Made by a program: the position numbers and the translations under genes. From Alteribacter keqinensis (lineage in GTDB: Bacteria; Bacillota; Bacilli; Bacillales; Salisediminibacteriaceae): DNA of 64,000 nt. Shown in pieces: positions 15,951-25,365 of the stretch. The notes under the pieces were generated by a model. It was given only the letters and a program-made list of their open reading frames with translations, had not been told where the DNA came from and did not search any database. The stretch is from assembly GCF_003710255.1 (NCBI RefSeq), contig NZ_RHIB01000003.1, positions 124,001 to 188,000 on the forward strand, read 5' to 3'. Every line of letters begins with the position of its first letter. Positions within the stretch are counted from its first letter, which is position 1.

Positions 15951-17206
15951 GCTACGTAAAGGCGGTTTACGAGGCTGTGAAAAGAGTCCTCAAACTCGTG
16001 CTCCTGTTCGCAGTAATTGCCGGTACGTTCAGCTACGCCATGTTTCAGGGAGGCTTTGTGTCCTGGTTTCTTTTTTATACGGTAGCCACTATTCTGACCG
16101 TCATGCTTTTGTATTTAGCTATCCCCCTCGGGGGCCTTGAAATGTCGCGGTCGACAGGTCAGGAAGCAGCTGTGGCAGGGTCCAAGCTCACCGTCGATGT
16201 AAAGATAAAGCGCAAGTGGCCATTTCCGTTTTTATATCTCGTAGTGGAAGATGTGATGGATGAGGGGCTGAAAAAACAGCTCGGGAACACACCAAAGATT
16301 ATCTATTACCCGACGATCAAAAAAGAACTGACCTTTTCCTACACCATTCCTAAACTGAAGCGGGGCGAATATGCTTTTTACGGCATTCGCGTTGAGACGA
16401 GCGACATGTTCGGTCTGTTTAAAAAAGAGAGGTATGTGAAGGCCAAAGGAGAACTTCTTGTTTATCCCGATCATTACCACATTGAGGGATGGGACGCTTA
16501 TGAGCGCCACGATACGGAAACACGCATGTCCACATCAGATTTTGTGGAAGACATGACGTCAGTGGCCGGTGCCCGGGAGTATGTGCCGGGTGATAAGCTT
16601 ACGAGCATTGACTGGAAGGTGAGCGCAAGAACGAACAAGCTCATGACAAAGGAGTTTGAAGAATATATCGGTCAGAACTTTCTCGTTTTGTTGAATGAAC
16701 AGGTTTCTGATATGAAGGCGGACACGCTGGAGTCATTTGAAAAAGCGGTGGAACTCGTCACCTCGATCGTTATGTATTCCCAGCAAAAGCAGCTCGATTA
16801 CGGTCTCTGGACAATGGGAGAAGGAGTGGTGCGGTTTCCTCTCGACCGGGGGAGCGACCACCAGCAGGTGATTGTTCATCACCTGGCCAAGGTGAAAGCC
16901 TCCCGTTACGGCCATTTTGAGGCCCGGTTAAAAGAAGCGGATGATCAGATTCCCCAGGGAGCGTCTTTGATTATCGTGACCACTCAGATTACGGATGAAC
17001 TTCTTGAGCGTGTGAACGTTCTTACGGGCAGACGCGTACAGGTCTATGTCTGCCTGACGGTGACAACATCTGATCGAAGCCGCTGGGAAGAAAAGCGCTT
17101 TTATGAGCTGAAACGCCAGGGAGCAGTCACATATATGGTGAAAGAAGGTCATTTTTTTGACTCACTTGAAACGGATGAAGGTGAACGCTATGAAACCATC
17201 AGTTAA
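15947..17206 (+). CDS. yeaD: DUF58 domain protein
   Basis: A 419-residue protein with two N-terminal transmembrane helices (about residues 14-33 and 39-60), a beta-rich part and the DUF58 signature GAREYVPGDKLTSIDWKVSAR at about 205-225. DUF58 proteins have a von Willebrand-like fold and pair with MoxR ATPases. The ATG overlaps the yeaC stop, so translation is coupled. The last bases overlap the start of yebA. Confidence 0.88.
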   Translation: MSYVKAVYEAVKRVLKLVLLFAVIAGTFSYAMFQGGFVSWFLFYTVATILTVMLLYLAIPLGGLEMSRSTGQEAAVAGSKLTVDVKIKRKWPFPFLYLVVEDVMDEGLKKQLGNTPKIIYYPTIKKELTFSYTIPKLKRGEYAFYGIRVETSDMFGLFKKERYVKAKGELLVYPDHYHIEGWDAYERHDTETRMSTSDFVEDMTSVAGAREYVPGDKLTSIDWKVSARTNKLMTKEFEEYIGQNFLVLLNEQVSDMKADTLESFEKAVELVTSIVMYSQQKQLDYGLWTMGEGVVRFPLDRGSDHQQVIVHHLAKVKASRYGHFEARLKEADDQIPQGASLIIVTTQITDELLERVNVLTGRRVQVYVCLTVTTSDRSRWEEKRFYELKRQGAVTYMVKEGHFFDSLETDEGERYETIS

Positions 17207-19433
17207 AGACACTCATACAGTTGTTCACTTTCTTGTGTATGCTCTCGGATTTCTCCTCATCTGGGAGTGGCTGAAGCCCATTCCGGTGGTCACAAACACC
17301 GGGGAAATTCACATGTTTATTCTGTTTGCTCTGTTTGCTTTTCTTCTGACGTTTTTGAGAGTGCCTTACTATGCAACCGTGCCTCTTCTCTTTCTCGGAA
17401 GCCTGTACGGGCTTCATACGATCTTTGGGGAGGGAAGCTTTCTTTCAAGGGAAGGCGGGGGCGAATCGGTCCGGTTTTTCTTTTCGGATGCCGCCCATAA
17501 CCTCGGGCTGATTTTGAGCTGGGATTTGCAGGCGCTTACAGACCCGTTCCGGTCGTTTCTGTTCTTCCTCCTTCTCGGTCTCGTGGCCTATCTGATGTAC
17601 TACTGGGTTTTTTATATCAAGAAGATCTTCTTCTTTTTGTTTATTACGATCGTTTATATTACCCTTCTAGATACGTTTACGCCCCTGGATGCGAGTATGG
17701 CCATCGTCCGGATTGTTGTGATCGGCTTTTTCCTGGTGACGATGCTTCATATGCTCACGGTTCAGGCGAAGGAAAAAGAGATCGGCCGGCGCTCTGCATC
17801 TTATATGTCGACAGCCTGGCTGTACACCCTTGTGGTGATGATTCTCACCGCAGCGTCAGTGGGCTATGCAGCACCTAAGTTTGAGCCTCAGTGGCGGGAC
17901 CCTGTGCCTGCTTTTGAACGCTGGGTCACCGGCGAGTCCGGCGGAAGCGGATCCGGTGTGCGCCGTGTCGGCTACGGGGACAATGATGAGCGTCTTGGGG
18001 GCGGTTTTATCCAGGATGACAATCCGGTTTTTTACGCCGATGTGGAACAGCCCGGCTACTGGCGTGGTGAGTCAAAGGATGAATACACCGGCCACGGGTG
18101 GGTCAGCTCCCCTCAGTACGAAGAGACTGTCTTGAATGAGGTGTCGTACTCCCTCTACACATCAAATGTAGCGACGGAAAGCTACACAGCCAGCCTTGAA
18201 ATGGAGGACGGAGTCGGGTTTTCGAATCTTTTTTACCCGGGGCAGCTCACAGGTCTGAGTGTAAATGATGTCGCAAATGGAGACTCTCCGCAGTTTGAGA
18301 CAGACAGTATCGGAGGGCAGGTCCGGGCGGGGAACGATGTTCTTCTTCTTGACTACGAATTAACATATGAGTACCCGTCATTTAACATCAATGCCCTGGA
18401 AGAATCTCCCGAAGACGGGGATGAACAGGCCATTAAAGAAAGGTATCTGCAGCTTCCGGACAATCTGCCGGACCGGATCGGCGAACTGGCTGAGGAAATT
18501 ACTGCAGAATACGATAACCGTTACGATAAAGCAGTAGCAGTGGAACAGTACTTTAACGCCAATGACTTCGTGTATGACACAACGGACATCCCTGTACCGG
18601 AAGAAGGCGAGGATTATGTGGACCAGTTTTTATTTGAAACCCAGCGCGGGTACTGTGACAATTTCTCCACGTCCATGGTCGTTATGCTCCGGGCTCTGGA
18701 CATCCCTGCCCGCTGGGTAAAAGGCTTTACTGAAGGGGAGTCGGTGGACGCCCTGGAGGACGGCCGTGAACGTTATGAAATTACAAATGGCAACGCCCAC
18801 TCATGGGTGGAAGTGTATTTCCCTGAAGTCGGCTGGGTACCGTTCGAGCCGACACAGGGGTTCAGCAACAACGTCGACTTCAGTGAAGTAACACCGGATG
18901 CAGATACCGGTGTGGAAGAAGAGGACGAAGACGACAGTACAGAGGAACCGGATATTTCCGAGCGGGATGATATGCTCTTCCCTGACGATGAAGACATTAA
19001 CGAAGGCGGTGCAGGTGCCGGAGGCGAAACTGGAGGCGGACCGTTTTCCTTTAGTACGCAAGAATGGATCTCGCCAAAAACGGTCTTAATTTCTCTTTTC
19101 GTTATGGTCCTTGTGATGGTGCTGTATGAAAAGCAACACCGGCTGTTGAACCGTTATTTCCTGCTTCGTTACAAACTCACAGGAAATGATCAGAATTTCA
19201 CCACCGCCTATGAGCGTGCCCTCTGGCTGCTTGATAATGAAGGCATTCCTCTGGCAGAAGGGGAGACGCTCCGGGAATATGCAAAGCGTGTGGACCATAT
19301 TACAGGTACGATGGCCATGGGACGCCTGACGGAGCGGTACGAGAAGATCTGCTACGGCGGCCGCACCACCGGAAACGAATGGGCTGAGGAGCGCAGATCC
19401 TGGGAAGAATTGGTGAATGCCCTCAAGTCTTGA
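17190..19433 (+). CDS. yebA: Transglutaminase-like membrane protein
   Basis: About 747 residues. An N-terminal membrane part with five to six helices (to about residue 220) is followed by a large extracytoplasmic region with a transglutaminase-like core: Cys489 in RGYCDNFSTSMVVMLRAL and His in NAHSWVEVYFPEVGWVPFEPT. Then come a strongly acidic linker, a last helix and a C-terminal DUF4129-like cytoplasmic part. Several in-frame ATGs exist (17157, 17175, 17190). I choose 17190 because GAAGGTGA precedes it and it overlaps the yeaD end only slightly. Activity unknown; a protease or cross-linking role is conjecture. Confidence 0.85.
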   Translation: MKPSVKDTHTVVHFLVYALGFLLIWEWLKPIPVVTNTGEIHMFILFALFAFLLTFLRVPYYATVPLLFLGSLYGLHTIFGEGSFLSREGGGESVRFFFSDAAHNLGLILSWDLQALTDPFRSFLFFLLLGLVAYLMYYWVFYIKKIFFFLFITIVYITLLDTFTPLDASMAIVRIVVIGFFLVTMLHMLTVQAKEKEIGRRSASYMSTAWLYTLVVMILTAASVGYAAPKFEPQWRDPVPAFERWVTGESGGSGSGVRRVGYGDNDERLGGGFIQDDNPVFYADVEQPGYWRGESKDEYTGHGWVSSPQYEETVLNEVSYSLYTSNVATESYTASLEMEDGVGFSNLFYPGQLTGLSVNDVANGDSPQFETDSIGGQVRAGNDVLLLDYELTYEYPSFNINALEESPEDGDEQAIKERYLQLPDNLPDRIGELAEEITAEYDNRYDKAVAVEQYFNANDFVYDTTDIPVPEEGEDYVDQFLFETQRGYCDNFSTSMVVMLRALDIPARWVKGFTEGESVDALEDGRERYEITNGNAHSWVEVYFPEVGWVPFEPTQGFSNNVDFSEVTPDADTGVEEEDEDDSTEEPDISERDDMLFPDDEDINEGGAGAGGETGGGPFSFSTQEWISPKTVLISLFVMVLVMVLYEKQHRLLNRYFLLRYKLTGNDQNFTTAYERALWLLDNEGIPLAEGETLREYAKRVDHITGTMAMGRLTERYEKICYGGRTTGNEWAEERRSWEELVNALKS

Positions 19434-19508
19434 CCGGGACGCAGGACATTGGTAAAATGAATCCGTTCGAAATGAGTGTACTGTACGTGTGTAACAATAA
19501 ATGAATAT

Positions 19509-19579
19509 CCTTCGTATATCCTTAGGAATATGGCCTAAGAGTCTCTACCGGGTTGCCAATAACGACCTGACTATGAAGG
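19509..19579 (+). ncRNA. Guanine-class purine riboswitch aptamer (guaA leader)
   Basis: P1 CCTTCGTA pairs with TATGAAGG. The J2/3 core GTCTCTACC and the J3/1 GACTATG are present, with C at the base-specifying position (C74 in xpt numbering), so guanine or hypoxanthine is the predicted ligand. P2 and P3 arms form with TTAGG/CCTAA and the GGGTTG/CGACCT side. Confidence 0.92.
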
Positions 19580-19627
19580 CAGAATCTATGTTTTTTAATA
19601 AAACTGGAATTCTGCCTTTCTGTCTTT
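19578..19627 (+). terminator. Riboswitch expression-platform terminator
   Basis: GGCAGAAT at 19578-19585 pairs with ATTCTGCC at 19609-19616, followed by a T-rich run. The left arm overlaps the 3' side of the aptamer P1, as expected for a transcription-attenuating riboswitch. Confidence 0.8.
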
Positions 19628-19748
19628 TCGTGATAGCAAGGGAGAGTTCTGGTTTTTTTATATAGTCAGAGGTAAGTCCTGCTGGTGTATAAAGGTCACA
19701 ATGATTGTCTGTAAGGCTGTGTGCAGGGTTGTTATTGGTTTATAGATT

Positions 19749-19873
19749 TGTTGATTGTAGCGAATGCGCGCCACTTCCTGCTTGAAAAGCGAGTTCCAGG
19801 GAGACCCCGCAAGCGTGCAACGCTGAGGCTCGAGCCGCCCGCGGAAAGGGTGCGTAATGAGCGGAAATCAACA
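19749..19873. repeat. Dispersed palindromic element, type I copy
   Basis: 125 bases bounded by TGTTGATT and AATCAACA. Interior blocks GAAAAGCGAGTTCC, GGGAGACCCCGCAAGCG and GCCGCCCGCGGAAAGGG match the copy at 43010-43133. It lies between the riboswitch terminator and guaA. Confidence 0.8.
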
Positions 19874-19906
19874 TCCAGGTCTGCAGAAGTTTGCTGTAAA
19901 GGAAGC

Positions 19907-19955
19907 GATGCATCTGGCACCTCCGCGGAAAGCGAAGGGCATGGAGGCAGCATCA
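19907..19955. repeat. Half copy of the type II palindromic element
   Basis: GCACCTCCGCGGAAAGCGAA and the GGAGGCAGCATC end match the 3' half of the copy at 35473-35595. The 5' half is missing or decayed. Confidence 0.6.
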
Positions 19956-20086
19956 GTATCCTCTTGCACATCAGCCGGCCCTGTAAATATGCAGAAAACC
20001 TAAGGAATACGCATGAATCAGCGGGACAGCCGGCCATACTAAAACGTACTGGAAGGTTCGGACTAAATAAAGGTAAAGGTGGATGA

Positions 20087-21628
20087 ATGATGCAGGAAAT
20101 TCAGGAAAAGATTGTTGTCCTCGACTTTGGTGGACAATACAACCAGTTAATTACACGCCGTATTCGCGATCTTGGTGTGTTCAGTGAGCTTCGTTCTCAT
20201 AAAATTACAGCAGAAGAACTGAAGGAAATGAATCCTACAGGAATCATCTTCTCCGGCGGACCGGGAAGTGCCTACGTTGAAGGCGCACCTTCCTGTGATC
20301 CGGCGATCTTTGACATGGATTTGCCAATCCTGGGCATCTGTTACGGCATGCAGCTAATGACGCACCACTTTAAAGGAAAAGTAGATGCGGCGAACCGTCG
20401 TGAGTATGGTAAAGCTACGATCAATGTTGAAAATGAAAATAAATTGTACGAAGGTCTGCCAAAGGAACAGGGAGTATGGATGAGCCACGGAGACAAAGTG
20501 GTTGCACCTCCTGCAGGGTTTGTCGTTGATGCCACAAACGTATCCTGTCCTGTTGCGGGAATGAGTGACGTAAGCCGCAAGCTTTACGGCGTTCAATTCC
20601 ACCCGGAAGTCCGAAACAGTGAATACGGAAATGAACTGTTAAAGAACTTCGTCTACAACATCTGTGAATGTGAAGGCAACTGGACGATGGAAAGCTTCAT
20701 CGACATGGAAGTGGAAAAACTCCGTGAAGCTGTAGGGGAGCGTCAGGTTCTTTGCGCACTTAGCGGCGGTGTTGACTCCTCCGTAGTAGCGGCTCTTGTA
20801 CACAAAGCCATCGGTGATCAGCTTACGTGTATGTTCATCGACCACGGTCTGCTTCGTAAAGGAGAAGCAGAGAGTGTCATGAAGACGTTCACGGAAGACT
20901 TTGATATGAAAGTAATGAAAATTGATGCACAGGACCGTTTCCTTGGCAAGCTTGCAGGTGTTTCCGACCCTGAACAAAAGCGTAAGATCATCGGTAACGA
21001 ATTTATCTATGTGTTCGAAGAAGAAGCTGCGAAACTTAAAGATATGGACTTCCTTGCACAAGGGACTCTTTACACAGACATCATTGAAAGTGGTACAGAT
21101 ACAGCACAGACGATCAAATCCCACCATAACGTAGGCGGACTTCCTGAAGACATGAAGTTTGATTTGATCGAGCCGTTGAACACTCTCTTTAAAGATGAAG
21201 TGCGTGAAGTAGGAGCCGAGCTTGGCCTTCCTGAAGAAGTAGTCTGGCGCCAGCCGTTTCCCGGACCGGGTCTTGGGATCCGTGTTCTTGGGGAAATTAC
21301 AGATGAAAAGCTCGAAATCGTACGTGAATCCGATGCGATCCTTCGTGAAGAGATTAAAAACGCCGGACTTGACCGTGAAATCTGGCAGTACTTTACGGCC
21401 CTTCCTGACATGCGAAGTGTTGGTGTAATGGGTGACGAAAGAACGTACGACTACACAGTGGGTGTCCGTGCCGTAACATCCATCGACGGTATGACTTCCG
21501 ACTGGGCACGTATTCCTTACGACGTTTTGGAGAAAATCTCCGTTCGTATCGTAAACGAAGTGGCAAACGTAAACCGCGTCGTGTATGACATTACGTCCAA
21601 GCCGCCTTCAACGATCGAGTGGGAATAA
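20087..21628 (+). CDS. guaA: GMP synthase (glutamine-hydrolysing)
   Basis: A 513-residue GMP synthetase that aminates XMP to GMP using glutamine and ATP. The N-terminal class I amidotransferase has the nucleophile Cys85 (GICYGMQLM) and the FHPE motif. The ATP-pyrophosphatase P-loop is LSGGVDSSV at about residues 224-232, and the C-terminal dimerisation domain ends [10 protein letters not shown]. Two ATGs stand together at 20087 and 20090 behind GGTGGATG. Control by the guanine riboswitch some 500 bases upstream would give end-product repression. Confidence 0.96.
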   Translation: MMQEIQEKIVVLDFGGQYNQLITRRIRDLGVFSELRSHKITAEELKEMNPTGIIFSGGPGSAYVEGAPSCDPAIFDMDLPILGICYGMQLMTHHFKGKVDAANRREYGKATINVENENKLYEGLPKEQGVWMSHGDKVVAPPAGFVVDATNVSCPVAGMSDVSRKLYGVQFHPEVRNSEYGNELLKNFVYNICECEGNWTMESFIDMEVEKLREAVGERQVLCALSGGVDSSVVAALVHKAIGDQLTCMFIDHGLLRKGEAESVMKTFTEDFDMKVMKIDAQDRFLGKLAGVSDPEQKRKIIGNEFIYVFEEEAAKLKDMDFLAQGTLYTDIIESGTDTAQTIKSHHNVGGLPEDMKFDLIEPLNTLFKDEVREVGAELGLPEEVVWRQPFPGPGLGIRVLGEITDEKLEIVRESDAILREEIKNAGLDREIWQYFTALPDMRSVGVMGDERTYDYTVGVRAVTSIDGMTSDWARIPYDVLEKISVRIVNEVANVNRVVYDITSKPPSTIEWE

Positions 21629-21644
21629 GAGAGTAGTTATCGTT

Positions 21645-21690
21645 AAAACACGAACATTAATTGTTTGGTAAAAAATAATATTCGTGTTTT
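21645..21690. promoter_or_regulatory. Paired PurR boxes upstream of pbuG
   Basis: AAAACACGAACATTA at 21645-21659 and its inverted partner TAATATTCGTGTTTT at 21676-21690, separated by 16 bases. CGAAC cores in opposite orientation at this spacing are typical PurR operator architecture. Confidence 0.8.
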
Positions 21691-21693
21691 CTA

Positions 21694-21723
21694 TTGACAC
21701 GCTTTTCGACAATTTGTTACACT
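21694..21723 (+). promoter_or_regulatory. Sigma-A promoter of pbuG
   Basis: TTGACA at 21694-21699 and TACACT at 21718-21723 with an 18-base spacer, immediately after the PurR boxes and before the riboswitch. Confidence 0.65.
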
Positions 21724-21741
21724 ACTAATGTCACAAATGTA

Positions 21742-21810
21742 GTTCGTATAACGACGGGAATAAGGCCCGTAAGTCTCTACCAGATCACCGTAAATGATCT
21801 GACTACGAAC
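21742..21810 (+). ncRNA. Guanine-class purine riboswitch aptamer (pbuG leader)
   Basis: P1 GTTCGTA pairs with TACGAAC. P2 is ACGGG/CCCGT, P3 is AGATCA/TGATCT, J2/3 is GTCTCTACC and J3/1 GACTACG carries the guanine-specifying C. A terminator follows at 21922. Confidence 0.93.
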
Positions 21811-21921
21811 GATCGAGTCGGAAAGCTGTTCAAAAGGCAAACTGTCCCATTGCGAGCACCATTTACGCAAAAGGGCAACAAGCCGCACTTTCCACCTATC
21901 GTCGTTCACAAGAGAACTTAC

Positions 21922-21955
21922 GCTCCGGGCCTTACAAAAGACCCGGAGCTTTTTT
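21922..21955 (+). terminator. pbuG riboswitch terminator
   Basis: GCTCCGGG pairs with CCCGGAGC over a 12-base loop, followed by six T. Confidence 0.9.
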
Positions 21956-21966
21956 CATGCCAAAAA

Positions 21967-21993
21967 CGGGGTCTGTCCCCGCACAATTTTGTG
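21967..21993. repeat. Short palindrome CGGGG-TCTGT-CCCCG
   Basis: Same core, with the trailing GCACAATT, as the longer palindrome at 25148-25176. It lies between the riboswitch terminator and the pbuG start. Confidence 0.6.
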
Positions 21994-22036
21994 TAAGATT
22001 ATGGGATTCGCAAGACTTGAAGGGAGAGTGTGAAAG

Positions 22037-23350
22037 ATGAAAGATTATTTTCAATTTGATGAACTGGGGACGAATTACAAACGCGAATTTCTTGGGGGAC
22101 TGACAACGTTCCTTGCGATGGCGTATATTTTATTTGTAAATCCGAACGTGCTGGAGCCGACGGGAATGGACACAGGAGCCGTATACGTAGCAACCGCTCT
22201 TGCCGCAGCCATCGGTACAGCAATCATGGGACTTATAGCGAAGTACCCGATTGCACTGGCACCGGGAATGGGGCTTAATGCCTTCTTTACTTTTTCCGTT
22301 GTACTCGGCCTCGGAATTCCTTGGGAAACAGCGCTTCTCGGCGTATTTGTATCAGGTATTTTACTTTTTCTTATTTCAGTCACTGGCGTCCGGGAAACGA
22401 TCATTAACGCCATTCCGGCAGAACTTAAGTATGCCGCAGCCGCAGGTATCGGTCTTTTCATAGCTTTTATCGGGCTTAAAAATGCCCAGATCGTCGTTAT
22501 GTCAGAGGCAACCCTTGTTCAAATCGGTGACCTCTCCAACCCGGCAACACTTCTTGCCGTGTTTGGTGTGGTGATTACGGTCATCCTTATGGCAATCGGC
22601 CTTAAGGGCGGGATCTTCTACGGTATGCTCCTCACTGCACTGGTGGGAATTTTTACAGGTGTTATCCAGACACCGACTTCCATTGTCGGCGCCATCCCGA
22701 GTCTTGAGCCAACATTCGGAGCTGCATTTGCTCCTTTTGCCACAATGAGCCTCGGTGAGATATTCACCATCCAATTATTAATTGTCATCCTGACGTTCCT
22801 ATTCGTTGACTTCTTCGATACAGCGGGAACACTTTACGCGGTGGCAAACCAGGCTGGCTATGTAAAAGACAACAAGCTTCCGCGGGCCGGGCGCGCTCTT
22901 CTTGCAGACTCCTCAGCCACGTCAATCGGGGCTGTGCTCGGAACATCAACCACAACCGCTTATATCGAATCGTCATCAGGAATTGCCGCTGGAGCAAGAA
23001 CCGGTTTTGCATCCCTTGTCACAGCAGGACTCTTCCTTCTGGCTCTGTTTTTCTCGCCGCTACTCGTCGTTATCACTTCTGAGGTTACGGCACCGGCGCT
23101 TATTATCGTAGGCATACTCATGGCAGGTGCCTTATCGAACATCGACTGGAAAAAGTTCGAAATTGCTGTACCGGCCTTTCTCACGGTCATCGCCATGCCT
23201 CTTACCTTCAGCATCGCAACCGGCATCGCCCTGGGCTTTATCATGTACCCGATCACGATGGTAGCAAAAGGACGCTGGAAAGAAGTTCACCCGATCATGT
23301 ATGTCATGTTCTTCGTGTTCATCATTTACTTTGTTTATTTAGGAGAGTAA
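22037..23350 (+). CDS. pbuG: Hypoxanthine/guanine permease (NCS2/AzgA type)
   Basis: A 437-residue membrane transporter of the nucleobase:cation symporter-2 / AzgA group with about 12 helices. Signature segments are TTFLAMAYILFVNPNVL near the start, GMGLNAFFTFSVV at about residues 76-88, FVDFFDTAGTLYAVANQAGY and SSATSIGAVLGTSTTTAYIESSSGIA. It imports guanine and hypoxanthine in B. subtilis. The guanine riboswitch and PurR boxes upstream, and its position after guaA, support that substrate range. A terminator follows at 23366. Confidence 0.92.
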   Translation: MKDYFQFDELGTNYKREFLGGLTTFLAMAYILFVNPNVLEPTGMDTGAVYVATALAAAIGTAIMGLIAKYPIALAPGMGLNAFFTFSVVLGLGIPWETALLGVFVSGILLFLISVTGVRETIINAIPAELKYAAAAGIGLFIAFIGLKNAQIVVMSEATLVQIGDLSNPATLLAVFGVVITVILMAIGLKGGIFYGMLLTALVGIFTGVIQTPTSIVGAIPSLEPTFGAAFAPFATMSLGEIFTIQLLIVILTFLFVDFFDTAGTLYAVANQAGYVKDNKLPRAGRALLADSSATSIGAVLGTSTTTAYIESSSGIAAGARTGFASLVTAGLFLLALFFSPLLVVITSEVTAPALIIVGILMAGALSNIDWKKFEIAVPAFLTVIAMPLTFSIATGIALGFIMYPITMVAKGRWKEVHPIMYVMFFVFIIYFVYLGE

Positions 23351-23365
23351 GAGATTACAATAGAA

Positions 23366-23396
23366 ACGCACCGGCCACTGCGGCAGGTGCGTTTTT
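23366..23396 (+). terminator. Terminator of pbuG
   Basis: ACGCACC pairs with GGTGCGT around 13 bases, followed by a T run. Confidence 0.85.
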
Positions 23397-23536
23397 TGTG
23401 CTCCGCGTTACCAGATACCTGAACAACTGTCCGGATAAAAAAACCAGAAACAAATCTCTCCATACAAAAGATGGATGATCCTGGGCGATTTGGTCACACT
23501 ATGAAGAAATTCAGGCTAAGGCAGGAGGACAAATCA

Positions 23537-24649
23537 ATGCCGGCAATTTTATCCGTAAGTACAGAAATCCCCCCATATACAATCGCGCAGGAAGAAACAG
23601 AAGCCATCGTAAGAGAGCTATTCCGGGAGTCGTTCACAGACATCGACCGGATGATGAAAATCTTCGGGAACAGTCAGATTGAACGCCGCAATTTCGTGGT
23701 GCCGAAAGAGTGGTTTGAAAAAGACCATTCATTTGAAGAAAAAAACGATCTATATATAAAAGAAGCCGTTCGTCTCGGCTGCGGTGCGATCCGCACATGC
23801 CTTGCACCGAGTGAATTTCTCACTGAGGCAGTCCCGTTTGAAGACATCGACGCCATCATCCTAGTCTCCAGTTCCGGGTTTTCAACACCCACCATTGACG
23901 CAAAAATCATGAATGAGCTGCCGTTTTCCCCTCACACGAAACGTATCCCTATCTGGGGACTCGGCTGTGCCGGGGGCGCTGTGGGCATGAGCCGAGCATA
24001 CGAATACTGCCGGGCTTACCCGGATGCCAAAGTTCTCGTTGTCTGCATCGAACTCTGCAGCATCACCTTTCAGCGCAATGACACACGTAAAAGCAACCTC
24101 GTAGGAACGTCCCTGTTTGCAGACGGAGTGGCCTGCGCCCTGGTTACCGGTGATGAGGCTGTTAATACAGGCAAACCAAAGCTCCCGGCTCTCCCGACTA
24201 TTCACGGTACCCAGTCCACACTTATGCCGGACAGTGAGGACGTGATGGGATGGGACATTAAAAACTCAGGCCTTCACGTGATTTTCTCCAGAGATATTCC
24301 GTCCATTATCCGGGACTGGCTCCGCCCGAACGTAGAGACATTTCTTGCGCAGCAGGAGCTGAAACACGAGGACATTCATTACTTCGTCGCTCATCCGGGT
24401 GGGAGAAAGGTACTGGAAGCGTATGAAACCGCACTTAATTACTCGGAGCAGATGACGGAAATTCCCCGGCAGGTTTTGACCAATAACGGAAACATGAGTT
24501 CACCAACCGTCCTTTATGTATTAAAAGACATCATGCTCCAACAGCCTTCAGCAGGAAGCCAGGGCATTATGACCGCCCTGGGACCTGGTTTTTCCTCTGA
24601 GCTTTTGCACTTGATATGGGAGGGGTCACCATGCTCTTCTGGACACTGA
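23537..24649 (+). CDS. bpsA: Type III polyketide synthase (BpsA-like)
   Basis: A 370-residue chalcone/stilbene-synthase-type enzyme with the catalytic triad visible: Cys144 (GLGCAGGAVG), His286 (FVAHPGGRK) and Asn319 (NNGNMSSPT). Bacillus BpsA extends long-chain acyl-CoA with malonyl-CoA to alkylpyrones or alkylresorcinols. The frame is open from 23471, but GGAGG before the ATG at 23537 and the family-like start MPAILSVSTEIPPY favour the shorter protein. The next gene overlaps its 3' end and encodes the methyltransferase partner. Confidence 0.88.
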   Translation: MPAILSVSTEIPPYTIAQEETEAIVRELFRESFTDIDRMMKIFGNSQIERRNFVVPKEWFEKDHSFEEKNDLYIKEAVRLGCGAIRTCLAPSEFLTEAVPFEDIDAIILVSSSGFSTPTIDAKIMNELPFSPHTKRIPIWGLGCAGGAVGMSRAYEYCRAYPDAKVLVVCIELCSITFQRNDTRKSNLVGTSLFADGVACALVTGDEAVNTGKPKLPALPTIHGTQSTLMPDSEDVMGWDIKNSGLHVIFSRDIPSIIRDWLRPNVETFLAQQELKHEDIHYFVAHPGGRKVLEAYETALNYSEQMTEIPRQVLTNNGNMSSPTVLYVLKDIMLQQPSAGSQGIMTALGPGFSSELLHLIWEGSPCSSGH

Positions 24650-25149
24650 TCGGCATCGTTATCGCCCAGCGCGGCATTGAACTTGTTGTCGCTAAAAGCA
24701 ACGAACGCTGGATGCTCAGTAAAGGAGCAAAGGAATTCGGGCAGACCCACTATAAGTGGATTGTTCTTATGCACGCAGGCTTTTTCGCCTTCCTGGCAGT
24801 TGAAGTGCTCCTGTTCGGGAAAACTGCAGCACCTTTCTGGGCCGTCCCGTTTACTCTTTTCCTGATGGCCCAGGCGGGCAGACTTTGGGCCCTCTCCTCA
24901 CTCGGGCGCTTCTGGAACACGAAGGTCATCGTCCTCCCGGGAGCAGAACTGGTCAAAAGAGGACCGTACCGCTTCCTCAGCCACCCCAATTACGTCATCG
25001 TGGCTCTGGAATTTCTCGTTATCCCACTTATATTTCAAGCCTACGCCACACTCGTCATCTTCACCCTCCTAAATGCACTCATCCTCCTGAAAATCCGAAT
25101 ACCCGAAGAAGAAAAAGCCCTCGGCTGGGCGATAAACCAAAAAACATAA
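24631..25149 (+). CDS. bpsB: Isoprenylcysteine-methyltransferase-type membrane protein (BpsB/YpbQ-like)
   Basis: A 172-residue ICMT-family membrane protein with about four to five helices and the C-terminal SAM-binding signature (KRGPYRFLSHPNYVIVALEF, then RIPEEEKAL). In B. subtilis YpbQ/BpsB methylates alkylpyrones made by BpsA. Its start overlaps the end of bpsA by 19 bases behind GGGAGGGG, so the two are translationally coupled. The frame could begin at 24616, but the ribosome site fits 24631. Confidence 0.85.
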   Translation: MLFWTLIGIVIAQRGIELVVAKSNERWMLSKGAKEFGQTHYKWIVLMHAGFFAFLAVEVLLFGKTAAPFWAVPFTLFLMAQAGRLWALSSLGRFWNTKVIVLPGAELVKRGPYRFLSHPNYVIVALEFLVIPLIFQAYATLVIFTLLNALILLKIRIPEEEKALGWAINQKT

Positions 25150-25176
25150 TTGTGCGGGGTCTGTCCCCGCACAATT
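25148..25176. repeat. Perfect palindrome around GGGGTCTGTCCCC
   Basis: AATTGTGCGGGG pairs perfectly (12 bp) with CCCCGCACAATT around TCTGT. Its left end overlaps the stop of bpsB. There is no T-run, so terminator function is uncertain. Confidence 0.75.
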
Positions 25177-25365
25177 CCTCTAAATAGGTTGACAGGGGAC
25201 AGGGAGCATTCTCCTTGTCTGCGGGTGAAACCTACGAAAAAACTTCCCTCTTATTTTAAAAAAACCAGACTAATCACGACTCTCTTAAAATAGAATGGTT
25301 GTAGATGAGAAGAGAGAGTGAGCGTAAAGGCAGGTTAATAGGGGGAGTGGAGGTTGCTCCAGTGG

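Noticed and set aside
19451-19490. PurR box before guaA (GTTCGAAAT)
   Set aside because: Only a single half with mismatches in the flanks and no inverted partner at the usual distance.
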